This document shows positions 44,438-53,180 of a DNA stretch of 64,000 nucleotides, in pieces. Position 1 is the stretch's first letter. Every line of letters begins with the position of its first letter. The stretch spans positions 558,001 to 622,000 of the forward strand of contig OZ223308.1 in assembly GCA_965140765.1 (NCBI GenBank). The letters are read 5' to 3'. This stretch comes from Sunxiuqinia sp963678245 (GTDB taxonomy: Bacteria; Bacteroidota; Bacteroidia; Bacteroidales; Prolixibacteraceae). Under the pieces are notes generated by a model. That model saw nothing but the letters and a program-made list of their open reading frames with translations, did no database searches and was not told where the DNA came from. A program made the position numbers and the translations under genes.

Positions 44438-44896
44438 ATGAAACGATTCAGCTTAATTATCAGCTTATTAATGTTTTTTGCTTTATATACCAGCTCACAA
44501 AACATCAACGAAATTAATGGTGTCTATTATGCCGACTCAACACCATACACCGGCCAGTACACGACTTATTTCGAAAATGGGAACAAAAATGTACAAATGA
44601 CCCTGAAAGATGGATTAAAAAATGGCGAAGTAAAAATCTATTTTGAAAATGGTAAACTAAAGGAAATTCGGAATTATAAGAATGGCAAAATGAATGGAAC
44701 ATGGACCACCTATAACGACGAAGCCCAAAAAATTGCATTAGCAAATTACAAAGAAGGTATTAAAAGTGGTAAATGGTTAATTTGGAACGACGATGGCAAA
44801 CTGATTTATGAAATGATGTATGCCGAAGGAAAAAAAGTCGGAACCTGGAAAAAGTACGATGAAGTTGGTGAGTTAATCAGTGAGCGTACATTCTAA
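44438..44896 (+). CDS. Secreted MORN-repeat protein (YwqK-like)
   Basis: Protein of 152 aa with a signal peptide (KRFSLIISLLMFFALYTSS) and about five MORN-type repeats of roughly 23 residues (YTGQYTTYFENGNKNVQMTL, KNGEVKIYFENGKLKEIRNY, MNGTWTTYNDEAQKI, KSGKWLIWNDDGKLIYEMMY, KVGTWKKYDEVGELI). Databases often label such proteins YwqK-family antitoxins, but the signal peptide and lack of a partner toxin argue for a periplasmic or surface role. An AAAGGAG ribosome site lies 8 nt before the ATG. Monocistronic with strong promoter and terminator. Confidence 0.82.
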   Translation: MKRFSLIISLLMFFALYTSSQNINEINGVYYADSTPYTGQYTTYFENGNKNVQMTLKDGLKNGEVKIYFENGKLKEIRNYKNGKMNGTWTTYNDEAQKIALANYKEGIKSGKWLIWNDDGKLIYEMMYAEGKKVGTWKKYDEVGELISERTF

Positions 44897-44912
44897 ATTG
44901 ACTCAACAAGTG

Positions 44913-44953
44913 AAAAAGACCAGCATCCAACAAAATGGATGCTGGTCTTTTTT
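44913..44953 (+). terminator. Bidirectional terminator
   Basis: A 16-bp perfect stem (44913-44928 with 44937-44952) and 8-nt loop between the MORN gene and the convergent TetR gene, with T-runs usable on both strands. Confidence 0.85.
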
Positions 44954-44972
44954 GATTCGTGCTGCGACAATA

Positions 44973-45572
44973 CTATCTTTTCATAATACCATAACACAAT
45001 ATTTTTAAAATATTATCGACTCCTTTTTCTAAATTTACTGCGCCATAATTTCCGGCCGACATTGGCATTTCCAATCCTTTAATAGCAGTCGTAATTCCAA
45101 TGGCAGCCAAGGTGAAATCATAAATTTCAAACTCGTTTTTACGAACTCCTTCAATCAAAATACGTTTGATCATTCGAATTTCTTCTTGGTCGTATTTATC
45201 TTTAATGTTGTCAATAAATTCAATAGCTGTTACATCATTTTCCAGCGCATGATAAAAATTAGCCAACCCACGATAGGTCGTCAGCTTTGTTAAAATGTAT
45301 TCCCTGAGTTTCTCTACCGGATCCGTATTTCGGAGTACAACTTTTTCAAGCTCACGTTTTAGCACGTCAACTTCTTTCATGATAACTGCCTGGAAAAGAT
45401 CCTCTTTACTTTCAAAATAATAATACAAGGAGCTCTTTCCTTTTCGAACGGCATTAGCGATGTCATCCAGAGTCGTTTTCTTATAACCATATTTACTGAA
45501 GATGTCCTGAGCTATTTTTAAGATATTTTCCCGGTTGGCATCTCTTTTATTTACCCCGTTTTGCAGATTCAT
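44973..45572 (-). CDS. TetR-family transcriptional regulator
   Basis: Repressor-type protein of 199 aa. The N-terminal TetR DNA-binding domain is clear: NRENILKIAQDIFSKYGYKKTTLDDIANAVRKGKSSLYYYF-type spacing, with the recognition helix at GKSSLYYYFESKEDLF. The C-terminal ligand domain (about 70-199) is not specific. Two closely spaced starts exist (45578 and 45572); the latter begins MNLQNGVNK. No divergent gene is regulated obviously; the upstream neighbour on the other side is RNase R in the same orientation, whose end lies 80 nt away. Confidence 0.88.
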   Translation of the reverse strand: MNLQNGVNKRDANRENILKIAQDIFSKYGYKKTTLDDIANAVRKGKSSLYYYFESKEDLFQAVIMKEVDVLKRELEKVVLRNTDPVEKLREYILTKLTTYRGLANFYHALENDVTAIEFIDNIKDKYDQEEIRMIKRILIEGVRKNEFEIYDFTLAAIGITTAIKGLEMPMSAGNYGAVNLEKGVDNILKILCYGIMKR

Positions 45573-45657
45573 CACCATCGCTTATTGATTTTTTTGAGTG
45601 CCTAAAGATATTCAATTTTTCGAATAAAACGGCCTTGTTTTTCCTGAGAAATAGACA

Positions 45658-47811
45658 TCACTCCTCAATAAGCTTAAAATCAAGCTGCTTTCGTTCAAGA
45701 TTCGCTCTCGAAATTTCGACTTTCACATTTTCACCCAACTGGTACTTTTTATTTCCGTGCTTACCAACCAAGCAATAATTTTTCTCATCAAAGATGTAAA
45801 AGTCATCATCCAGCTCCCGAATTGGAACCATACCTTCGCACTTATTTTCCAGCTCTACATAAATTCCCCAATCAGTGATCCCCGAAATTACTCCTGGAAA
45901 AACTTCGCCAATCTTATCCTTCATAAACTCAACCTGCTTATACTTAATTGACGAGCGTTCTGCCTGGGACGCACGAGATTCCATTTCGCTGGAATGCTGG
46001 CACATATCTTCGTATTTCTGTGCGTTTGCCGATCGCCCACCCTCTAAATAGCGCTCCAATAAGCGATGCACCATAATGTCGGGATAACGACGAATAGGCG
46101 ACGTAAAATGCGAGTAATACTCGAAACCAAGCCCATAGTGCCCAATGTTTCGTGTCGAATATTCAGCTTTTGCCATCGACCGAATAGCAAGTGTCTCAAT
46201 CACATTTTGCTCATTTTTTCCCTTGACGCTTTCCATCAGGCTATTCATCGATTTTGAAATAGCTCGCGAACTGGTGGTTTGAATACCATAACCAAACTTC
46301 TTGATAAAGTGATTGAAATTTTCCAGCTTTTCGGGATCCGGCTTATCATGAATTCGATACACAAAAGTTTTCGCTTGCTTTTTGTTTTTTTTTCTTCCAA
46401 TAAATTCGGCTACCTTTTTATTAGCCAGCAACATAAACTCTTCAATCAGCTTATTACTTTCTTTCGATTCTTTAAAGAATACAGAAAGCGGCTTACCGGT
46501 TTCTTCCTCAATTTTGAATTTCACTTCAATCCGATCAAATGCCAGCGAACCTTCTTTGAATCGCCTGTTTCGTAATTTAACAGCCAAGTCCTGTAAGGTC
46601 AATACTTCATTTTTCAGGTCGCCTTTTTCGGTTTCAATAATCTCCTGAGCCTCCTCGTAAGTAAACCGGCGATTAGAATGGATCACTGTTCGTCCAAACC
46701 ATTCGTTGCTGACATCAGCATTATCGTCCATCTGAAAAACAGCCGAATAACATAGTTTATCTTCGTTTGGTCGCAACGAGCACACTCCATTTGACAGTCG
46801 TTCCGGCAACATGGGAACCACCCGGTCAACCAAATAAACCGAGGTAGCTCGTGAAAAAGCCTCGTCATCCAATATCGTATTTGGACGAACGTAATGACTC
46901 ACGTCGGCAATGTGTACACCAACTTCCCATAGCCCGTTATCGAGTTTACGAATCGATAAGGCATCATCAAAATCCTTAGCATCTTCCGGATCAATTGTAA
47001 ATGTAGTTACCTCTCGCATATCCCGACGATTTTTGATCTCCTCGCCCGGGATTTCAAGTGGAATTTTCTCTGCGGCACCCAATACGTTTTCCGGGAACCG
47101 AAGCGGAAGATCATACTCAGCTAAAATTGCATGCATCTCAGTTTCATTAACTCCCGGGTCTCCTAAAACTTCAATGATTTCGCCAAAGGGGTTTTTAGCT
47201 TTCTGCGGCCATTCGGTAATTTTGCCAACTGCTTTTTGCCCGTCTTTAGCTCCGTGCAGTTTTTCGGCAGGAATAAAAAGGTCGAACCCGACTTTACCGA
47301 CCGGAACCAAAAAGGCAAAATTACGAGAGCGTTCAACGGTACCTACAAAGGCGGTTTTAGCGCGTTCTATAATCTCCGAAACTTCTCCTTCTATTTGATG
47401 TTTCTTCCGTCGGGCATACAAGTAAACGCGAACTTTGTCGCCTCCCATGGCATGGTTCAAATTCCCTTGCGACACCAATATAGGCTGGTCAACTTCTTCG
47501 CTCACAACATAAGCAAATCCTTGACGCTGCATGTCAACGCGTCCTAGAACATATCCGCCACGCGACTTCAACTTAAACTTACCTCGCTGTATTTGTTCTA
47601 ATTTTTCATCTCCAGTCAATTCATCCAGAACAACATTGATAAGCTTTCTGGTTTCCATGTCTTTCACCCCAAGAAGGCTACCTAACTGTTTGTAGTTGTA
47701 TGTTTTTTGAGCGTCGCCATAAAATATTTCCAGGATGGAAGTTTTCAGCTGGCGCTTATTGAAGTTCGAAAGTTTCTTCGTTTTATTTTTCTTGTTTTTC
47801 TTTTTAGCCAT
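45658..47811 (-). CDS. rnr: Ribonuclease R
   Basis: Processive 3'-5' exoribonuclease of the RNB family (717 aa), degrading structured RNA and aiding rRNA quality control. A lysine-rich N-terminus (MAKKKNKKNKTKK) and winged-helix region are followed by cold-shock domains (GGYVLGRVDMQRQGFAYVV; about 85-220), the RNB catalytic core with IDPEDAKDFDDALSI (metal aspartates, around 275), HIADVSHYV, and the C-terminal S1 domain (EVFPGVISGITDWGIYVEL, around 640). A frame from 47874 adds 21 residues; ATG at 47811 gives the usual start. It lies downstream of the GH32-like gene, whose terminator precedes it. Confidence 0.95.
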   Translation of the reverse strand: MAKKKNKKNKTKKLSNFNKRQLKTSILEIFYGDAQKTYNYKQLGSLLGVKDMETRKLINVVLDELTGDEKLEQIQRGKFKLKSRGGYVLGRVDMQRQGFAYVVSEEVDQPILVSQGNLNHAMGGDKVRVYLYARRKKHQIEGEVSEIIERAKTAFVGTVERSRNFAFLVPVGKVGFDLFIPAEKLHGAKDGQKAVGKITEWPQKAKNPFGEIIEVLGDPGVNETEMHAILAEYDLPLRFPENVLGAAEKIPLEIPGEEIKNRRDMREVTTFTIDPEDAKDFDDALSIRKLDNGLWEVGVHIADVSHYVRPNTILDDEAFSRATSVYLVDRVVPMLPERLSNGVCSLRPNEDKLCYSAVFQMDDNADVSNEWFGRTVIHSNRRFTYEEAQEIIETEKGDLKNEVLTLQDLAVKLRNRRFKEGSLAFDRIEVKFKIEEETGKPLSVFFKESKESNKLIEEFMLLANKKVAEFIGRKKNKKQAKTFVYRIHDKPDPEKLENFNHFIKKFGYGIQTTSSRAISKSMNSLMESVKGKNEQNVIETLAIRSMAKAEYSTRNIGHYGLGFEYYSHFTSPIRRYPDIMVHRLLERYLEGGRSANAQKYEDMCQHSSEMESRASQAERSSIKYKQVEFMKDKIGEVFPGVISGITDWGIYVELENKCEGMVPIRELDDDFYIFDEKNYCLVGKHGNKKYQLGENVKVEISRANLERKQLDFKLIEE

Positions 47812-47855
47812 TCTTAATAAAATAATTTTTTTTGAAGTTAGCCTATTCAATAATA

Positions 47856-47892
47856 ATAAAAAAGAGGAATGCATTAATTCGCAATCCTCTTC
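47856..47892 (-). terminator. Terminator of the GH32-like gene
   Basis: Minus strand: AAGAGGA-T-TGC stem pairing with GCA-T-TCCTCTT (47862-47868 and 47885-47891 plus three inner pairs), followed by six T. Confidence 0.7.
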
Positions 47893-47916
47893 ATATTATT
47901 TTATTGTATTCTAATT

Positions 47917-49365
47917 TTACTTCGACTCATACATTGATTTTATCGGATAGACTTCAAGTTTTTCAACAAGAAGTTCACCTCCTGTATTATATAAAACAAG
48001 ATCCCGGGCATCTGGTTCAGCCGTATAGCAATAACTCAAAACAGCCTTACCTCCATTCCCAAACAACTCAATAGAAGTACGGTCAAGTAATACCTCAAGC
48101 TCAATTCTCCCATCTTCGGGTGCTAAGTTAACACCCTTACCCTGACATGACAAAATGCCCTTCGTTACGTCGTAACGGATTTCAATGCCCACGGCTTTTT
48201 TCGAATTTCGTACGACAAAACCAAAACTACTCGCTGATTTCAAATCAAAAGTTCCTTTAATATGAAGACAATCGCCTTTCGCCTTTTTAGTTAAGTTTTT
48301 GCCTAATCCCGGGATAAGATTCTTCTCCTCCCAGCTATCTCCTTTTTCATGAAGCAATTCCAACTCACTTACAGGTCTGCGCATCAGATAAACGCCATCA
48401 AGGTATTTTTTCAAACCCAGCTCACACGGAAAGCTCAATTGCCCCTCAAAGGGCATCTTCGGATACTCCCCACCTTCCATAAAAGCTAATTGAAAAATTC
48501 GGTCGTCGCCGTCAAGTCCGCATTGGAAGGTAATAGGTCCCTGGTAGTTCTTCCCAAAATCGCCCTGCACTTTGGCTTTTTCAGGTTCAAACTTCTTACC
48601 ATCAAAACTCCCTATGACGTATGAACCATCAGCATCAAAGGCCACCCATCGGGCATCATCATCTCTCCGGTTAACCTTTAACTTCACCATGTCGACAGAG
48701 GTACCGGGACCGGCAAAATGGCTTTCAAAATCCCAGTCAATCAAGTTTTCTGATGAATAATACGAGACCCCCTGCAAGCTTAAATCCCGGTCGGGCACCC
48801 GATAAACTACTAAAATATATTTCTTGCTATCTACATCCCAAAAAACTTTCGGATCATCAACTAAATCATCCTCAGCAACTGATAGATCAATTTTGTCAGC
48901 GTATTGTTTCCAGTGTTGGCCTTCATCAACGCTATATAAAATAATTAGCTCTGACCTTCCATTTAAGCCAAAAAGAAGCAACGAGGATGCTTCACCGTCA
49001 TTTTGCAAATTTAGCAGATTCTGGTCGTCCACAAGAACTGATCCTACAGCGACCAATTCGTCTTTTTCATCATCCGGGGCAGGAAGCAAAATAGCGGGCT
49101 GGTGCTGCCAATGAATCAAATCAGTTCCAACAGCATGATTGCACAATACCTGGCGATTTTGTAATCCTTTTAGCTCTTGAAGATAAAAAAGATGATATTT
49201 GCCATTTAGAAAGACGATTCCGTTCGGCTTATTTAACAAACCTTCGGCAGGAGTATAGTGAAATTGCGGTCGATTGACCTCATCAGTCAATTGGTTTTGT
49301 GCACTTAAGACTGGACTTAAAACAACTAAACTAAATAAGATGAACAGGTTATAAAAACTTTTCAT
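47917..49365 (-). CDS. GH32-fold protein with altered catalytic residues
   Basis: Secreted protein (482 aa) clearly of the levanase/invertase family GH32: signal peptide ending SPVLSAQ, then FHYTPAEGLLNKPNGIVFL, GKYHLFY, a five-bladed propeller region with DDPKVFWDVDSKKYILVV, GGEYPKMPFEGQLSFPCEL, and a C-terminal beta-sandwich (about 360-482) ending in RTSIELFGNGG. The catalytic set is damaged. The nucleophile position of WMNDPNG reads LLNKPNG (Asp to Lys), and the acid/base region ECPDLF reads GTSVDMV. Only the RDP-type aspartate (DDP) is kept. Ordinary fructan hydrolysis is therefore unlikely; a binding, sensory or evolved role is inferred. ATG at 49365 starts the signal peptide. Confidence 0.85.
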   Translation of the reverse strand: MKSFYNLFILFSLVVLSPVLSAQNQLTDEVNRPQFHYTPAEGLLNKPNGIVFLNGKYHLFYLQELKGLQNRQVLCNHAVGTDLIHWQHQPAILLPAPDDEKDELVAVGSVLVDDQNLLNLQNDGEASSLLLFGLNGRSELIILYSVDEGQHWKQYADKIDLSVAEDDLVDDPKVFWDVDSKKYILVVYRVPDRDLSLQGVSYYSSENLIDWDFESHFAGPGTSVDMVKLKVNRRDDDARWVAFDADGSYVIGSFDGKKFEPEKAKVQGDFGKNYQGPITFQCGLDGDDRIFQLAFMEGGEYPKMPFEGQLSFPCELGLKKYLDGVYLMRRPVSELELLHEKGDSWEEKNLIPGLGKNLTKKAKGDCLHIKGTFDLKSASSFGFVVRNSKKAVGIEIRYDVTKGILSCQGKGVNLAPEDGRIELEVLLDRTSIELFGNGGKAVLSYCYTAEPDARDLVLYNTGGELLVEKLEVYPIKSMYESK

Positions 49366-49425
49366 GCCTTGTTTGTTAAAGTATATAGATAACACAAATT
49401 AACAAAAATCAGACAAGAATTCTTT

Positions 49426-49433
49426 TAATTTTG
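49426..49433 (+). promoter_or_regulatory. -7 element of the metalloprotease gene
   Basis: TAATTTTG fits TAnnTTTG, 24 nt before the ATG at 49458. It overlaps the alternative TTG start at 49431, which is therefore rejected. Confidence 0.45.
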
Positions 49434-49457
49434 AACGGAATATTGACGCTATTATCC

Positions 49458-51935
49458 ATGAAGCAAATAATACTGACATTAATTATTTTAATGACTACTT
49501 TTTCATCTTTTGCACAAAAAGAATGGCAGAAAAAAGGTGTGAAATTCCCGGCTCCGATTTGTTATGGCTCCGGCGAAGTGCATGAAAACTTTGTTGATGC
49601 TCCTGACCAATATTTAAAACGGTTGAAATCTAACCAACAAAAAAAATCGTCAATCATTGTTGATTATATTGGATTCAGTGCAGCTCCAAAAGCCGCCTTT
49701 CAATACGCAGTTGAAATTTGGGAACACCTGGTCGCCTCTCCTGTACCAATTTATCTGAGAGCCCGTTGGACTGCTGACCTTCAAGAAGGCGTTTTAGGTA
49801 GTTGTGGGCCCTACATCTTTTTTGAAAATTTTGACTCTGCCCCCTACAAAGACCGCTATTACCCTGTAGCTTTGGTTGAAAAGCTGGAGGGTGAAGAAAT
49901 TACGGATGAAAGTGTTCCAGACATCATTGCTCAGTTTAACAGTGATAATGACTCTTGGTATTTTGGTACTGATGGCAATACTCCGAGAGGAGAATATGAC
50001 TTCGTATCGGTTGTTTTGCACGAAATAGGGCACGGTTTAGGATTTACAGGATTCTTCTACGAACAAGGTGGTTTAGGGACTTATGGCGATGTGCTCCCTT
50101 ATCCCGGTATTTTTGATGAATTTGTCATTAATGGCTCCGGACAACAATTAATTGACACGAGTGAATTTGCCAATCCATCGGCTGCATTGTATGAGCAAAT
50201 GCGCTCAAATAATTTATATTTTAAAAGTCAAACGGTGAAATCAAACAATCCTTCTGATTCCTATCCGCGCTTGTATGCGCCATCCAGCTTTGATGAAGGA
50301 TCCAGTATTTACCATTTGAATGAATTCACCTATAACGTTGGAGATACAAACTCTCTGATGACTCCATTCTTCGATAAGGCTGAAGCAATTCATGATCCGG
50401 GCCCGCTAATGTTGGCAATATTTTCGGATATGGGCTGGGATTATACATCCATCATTCATTCCCCAATACCTGACACGGAAACAGCAACGATTATCCCCAT
50501 AGAAGCAACTATTGAAACTGATTCCGAAATCGATAGTACTTCTGTAGCAATGGTCATTTCCGCCGATTCATTCTTAACTTCTGATACGATAGACCTCTTC
50601 TACTCCGCAGATCAAGATCATTTTGTTGCCAACCTGATTCCACAGTTTGTCGGAACCTATCAGTATTACCTGATGATAAATGACTCAAGTGAAAAAACAT
50701 TCTACCTTCCGGGCCAAGCCCCAGCGGAATATTTCGAATTTACAATTGGCCCCGACCTGCTAAATCCCGAAGTAACTCACGATCCGGTAAGTTCAATACT
50801 AGAGTCAGATCTTACTATTGAGGTAGCCGCTGAAGCAACCGATAACATTGGTATTTCAAGTGTTGTTATGCAATATATCATCAACGAAGGAAGCCCCGAA
50901 ACCTTGATTCTTGAAGATCAGGATGAGAACCTTTATAAAAGCACACTTAGTCTTACCGGATTGACAGACGGGGACTCGATTCGTTACCAAATTATTGCCA
51001 CCGATAGCAGTTCTAACAACAACCGTACAACTTTACCTGGCGAAGGAGAATACTACACCATTCATATTGATGGATTACAAGACCCCGTTAAAACCTATAC
51101 GAACGATTTCAACAGCGATTCACGAGATTTTATCTCCTCCGACTTTTATATCGGTATAGAAGATCTATTTGACGATGGAGCTTTACATAGCCCGCACCCA
51201 TACCCAAGCCCTGATGAAGACGATACGGAATACAATTTTACAGCGCTCTTAAAATACCCAATCATCATTGATGATCGAGCGATGATCTCTTTTAACGAAG
51301 TCGTTCTGGTTGAACCCGCCGAAAAGGGTAGCGAGTTCGGAGATTCCGATTTTTGGGACTATGTAATTGTTGAAGGATCTAAAACAGGCAACAGCAACTG
51401 GCAGCCTCTAATAGATGGATATGACTCACGGGCAAACGCCACTTGGGAGATGAACTACAATAATAATCAAGTTGGAAATAATTCATCGGCTCAAGGGAAA
51501 GCGACCTATTACATCAACCGTGAATTTAAGATGACCGAAAATGGCAATTTCGCTGAAGGGGATACGCTGTTTATCCGGTTCCGGCTATTCTCTGATCCTT
51601 ATGCAAACGGTTGGGGATGGGCAATTGACGATTTAAGAATCCAGGATCCGCCAACTGCAAATGATGAACTTACTTTTTCACCGGGCGAAGTCATGATTTA
51701 CCCCAATCCTGTAACCAGCAAGCTATATATTAACGGCAGTTTCAAATCGAAAGTTGGTCAGCTTAAGATAGCCATCTTCAATAGCAATGGACAGCAAATA
51801 CGTTTGGATGTGATTAACCAAGCTTCGAACCAAATTCAACAAACAATTGATGCTGAGAACTTAAAGGAAGGATTGTATCTGTTGTCATTTCAATTTGAGA
51901 ACGGGCAAATAATCACGAAAAAGTTTGTCAAATGA
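49458..51935 (+). CDS. T9SS-exported putative zinc metalloprotease
   Basis: Large secreted protein (825 aa). Signal peptide KQIILTLIILMTTFSSFAQ, then a domain with the zinc-binding sequence VVLHEIGHGLGFTGFFYE (HExxHxxGF, about residues 187-204), typical of metzincin-like peptidases although the third ligand is not the usual histidine. Residues about 440-540 form Ig-like beta domains (NPEVTHDPVSSILESDLTIEV), followed by a carbohydrate- or concanavalin-like region with many acidic and aromatic residues. The last about 75 residues are a type A T9SS sorting domain: VMIYPNPVTSKLYING ... GLYLLSFQFENGQIITKKF. Export through SprA (2391-9926) is expected. Protease activity is inferred from the motif only. 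Confidence 0.85.
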   Translation: MKQIILTLIILMTTFSSFAQKEWQKKGVKFPAPICYGSGEVHENFVDAPDQYLKRLKSNQQKKSSIIVDYIGFSAAPKAAFQYAVEIWEHLVASPVPIYLRARWTADLQEGVLGSCGPYIFFENFDSAPYKDRYYPVALVEKLEGEEITDESVPDIIAQFNSDNDSWYFGTDGNTPRGEYDFVSVVLHEIGHGLGFTGFFYEQGGLGTYGDVLPYPGIFDEFVINGSGQQLIDTSEFANPSAALYEQMRSNNLYFKSQTVKSNNPSDSYPRLYAPSSFDEGSSIYHLNEFTYNVGDTNSLMTPFFDKAEAIHDPGPLMLAIFSDMGWDYTSIIHSPIPDTETATIIPIEATIETDSEIDSTSVAMVISADSFLTSDTIDLFYSADQDHFVANLIPQFVGTYQYYLMINDSSEKTFYLPGQAPAEYFEFTIGPDLLNPEVTHDPVSSILESDLTIEVAAEATDNIGISSVVMQYIINEGSPETLILEDQDENLYKSTLSLTGLTDGDSIRYQIIATDSSSNNNRTTLPGEGEYYTIHIDGLQDPVKTYTNDFNSDSRDFISSDFYIGIEDLFDDGALHSPHPYPSPDEDDTEYNFTALLKYPIIIDDRAMISFNEVVLVEPAEKGSEFGDSDFWDYVIVEGSKTGNSNWQPLIDGYDSRANATWEMNYNNNQVGNNSSAQGKATYYINREFKMTENGNFAEGDTLFIRFRLFSDPYANGWGWAIDDLRIQDPPTANDELTFSPGEVMIYPNPVTSKLYINGSFKSKVGQLKIAIFNSNGQQIRLDVINQASNQIQQTIDAENLKEGLYLLSFQFENGQIITKKFVK

Positions 51936-52043
51936 TAATTCAACGTTTTTATTTAGACAAAATACAAACAAGCAACTGACTTATCTTATGGATCTTATCG
52001 TTATAAGAAAAAAAGAAAAGCGAAAAATAACAATCGCTTAAGT

Positions 52044-52072
52044 TTTGATTTTAAAAGAAATGGCTATATTTG
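52044..52072 (+). promoter_or_regulatory. Promoter of the aromatic biosynthesis operon
   Basis: TTTG at 52044-52047, 17-nt spacer, TATATTTG at 52065-52072. Transcription would start near 52079, 17 nt before the leader ATG. Confidence 0.7.
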
Positions 52073-52095
52073 CTTCCAAATTAACACGACACACC

Positions 52096-52164
52096 ATGAT
52101 TTTTAGCAATTCTTTTTATTACTGGTTTTATTATTTCGTTTCAAACAACGGGGTCGAACAGTAG
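52096..52164 (+). CDS. Aromatic amino-acid leader peptide
   Basis: A 22-codon frame. Residues 3-14 include FSNSFYYWFYYF, so nine of 22 residues are aromatic (4 Phe, 4 Tyr, 1 Trp), seven of them in the run at residues 8-14. It ends VSNNGVEQ. It is placed exactly where an attenuator leader belongs: after a consensus promoter, before a terminator (52197-52228), and ahead of tyrA and DAHP synthase/chorismate mutase. Ribosome stalling at Phe/Tyr codons (52114-52137) would leave 52149-52155 free to pair with the terminator's left arm. Confidence 0.88.
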   Translation: MIFSNSFYYWFYYFVSNNGVEQ

Positions 52165-52228
52165 TGTATTGCTTTAAATTCAAAAATATATTACAGAAAG
52201 GTCCCGAGAAATTGGGATCTTTTTTTTT
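52149..52228 (+). promoter_or_regulatory. Transcription attenuator of the tyrA operon
   Basis: Terminator: AAAGGTCCC (52197-52205) pairs with GGGATCTTT (52214-52222; one G-U) across an 8-nt loop, followed by TTTTTT to 52228. Antiterminator: CGGGGTC at 52149-52155, within the last codons of the leader, can pair over 7 bp (two wobbles) with GGTCCCG at 52200-52206. The two structures are mutually exclusive. A ribosome that reaches the stop codon at 52162 covers 52149-52155 and favours termination; one stalled on aromatic codons favours read-through. Confidence 0.82.
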
Positions 52229-52285
52229 ACACTAAATCGAATGTAGTTGAAGACAGGAGATTTAGACAAAAGAATCTATAGAAAG

Positions 52286-53179
52286 ATGAATATAACAGTT
52301 ATTGGGTTGGGATTGATTGGAGGGTCGATGGCTAAAGACCTGCGAAAAAGTGGTTTTGCCACCTCAATTATTGGCGTAGACTCGAACAGTAAACATGCTG
52401 AGAAAGCCAAGGAAATTGGTCTGGTCGATGAAATTCTGACAATGCCTAAGGCTCTTGAAAAAGCTGATCTGGTTATCATTGCCATCCCGGTTGATAAAAT
52501 AAAGGTTGTGCTTCCTCAAGTACTGGATCAGGTTTCCGATAGCACAACTGTAACCGACATGGGCTCTACAAAAAAAGAATTGTGCCGCGTGGTAGAGAAC
52601 CATCAAAAACGTAGAAACTACGTGGCAGCCCACCCCATGTCGGGAACTGAGAACTCCGGCCCTGAAGCTGCATTGGAAGGTCTCTTCAATAACAAAATTA
52701 CGATTATCTGCGATCATGAAAAAAGCGGACCACAGCACCTGGCACTAATGGAGAAGATGTTTCAGACGTTGGGAATGGACATCGCATACATGTCGGCTGA
52801 CGAACAAGACCACAGCACCGCATTTATTTCGCACCTACCACATGCTGCCGCTTACGCACTAGCTAACGCTGTCCAGGACAAGGAAAAGAGATCGATCATA
52901 TTTGATTTGGCAAGTGGTGGTTTCCGCTCTACTGTTCGACTGGCAAAAAGTACTCCATCTATGTGGGGACCAATCTTTCAGCAAAATAAAGGTTACGTTA
53001 TTGAATCGCTTGAAGTTTACATCAAGCACCTGAACGAATTTAAAGACAGTATTGAACAAGACGAAGACAGAATGTACAAGCTAATGAAAAATGCCAACAA
53101 CATTCGCTCGATATTGGGTGGAGACAGCCCTTCATTAATAAAAAACGAAGAGAAGATTATTAAATTTTACACAAAATAA
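52286..53179 (+). CDS. tyrA: Prephenate dehydrogenase
   Basis: Oxidatively decarboxylates prephenate to 4-hydroxyphenylpyruvate, the tyrosine branch. The 297-aa protein starts MNITVIGLGLIGGSMAKDL, a NAD-binding Rossmann motif (GxGxxGGS), and has VTDMGSTKKELC around 92, the catalytic-histidine region AAHPMSGTENSGPEA around 116, and QDHSTAFISHLPHAAAYAL around 175, which holds further substrate residues. No ACT domain is present, so control of activity by tyrosine is not visible; control by attenuation is. A frame from TTG 52247 adds 13 residues; ATG at 52286 is right at the fold. DAHP synthase follows after 1 nt. Confidence 0.94.
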   Translation: MNITVIGLGLIGGSMAKDLRKSGFATSIIGVDSNSKHAEKAKEIGLVDEILTMPKALEKADLVIIAIPVDKIKVVLPQVLDQVSDSTTVTDMGSTKKELCRVVENHQKRRNYVAAHPMSGTENSGPEAALEGLFNNKITIICDHEKSGPQHLALMEKMFQTLGMDIAYMSADEQDHSTAFISHLPHAAAYALANAVQDKEKRSIIFDLASGGFRSTVRLAKSTPSMWGPIFQQNKGYVIESLEVYIKHLNEFKDSIEQDEDRMYKLMKNANNIRSILGGDSPSLIKNEEKIIKFYTK

Positions 53180-53180
53180 G

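Noticed and set aside
44438..44896. YwqK-type antitoxin role of the MORN-repeat protein
   Set aside because: It has a signal peptide and no adjacent toxin gene, so a toxin-antitoxin system is not supported.
46381..46393. T9 homopolymer within the RNase R gene as a slippage site
   Set aside because: It simply encodes a lysine run in an AT-rich gene; such A/T runs are common here and not distinctive, unlike the G9 tract in sprA.
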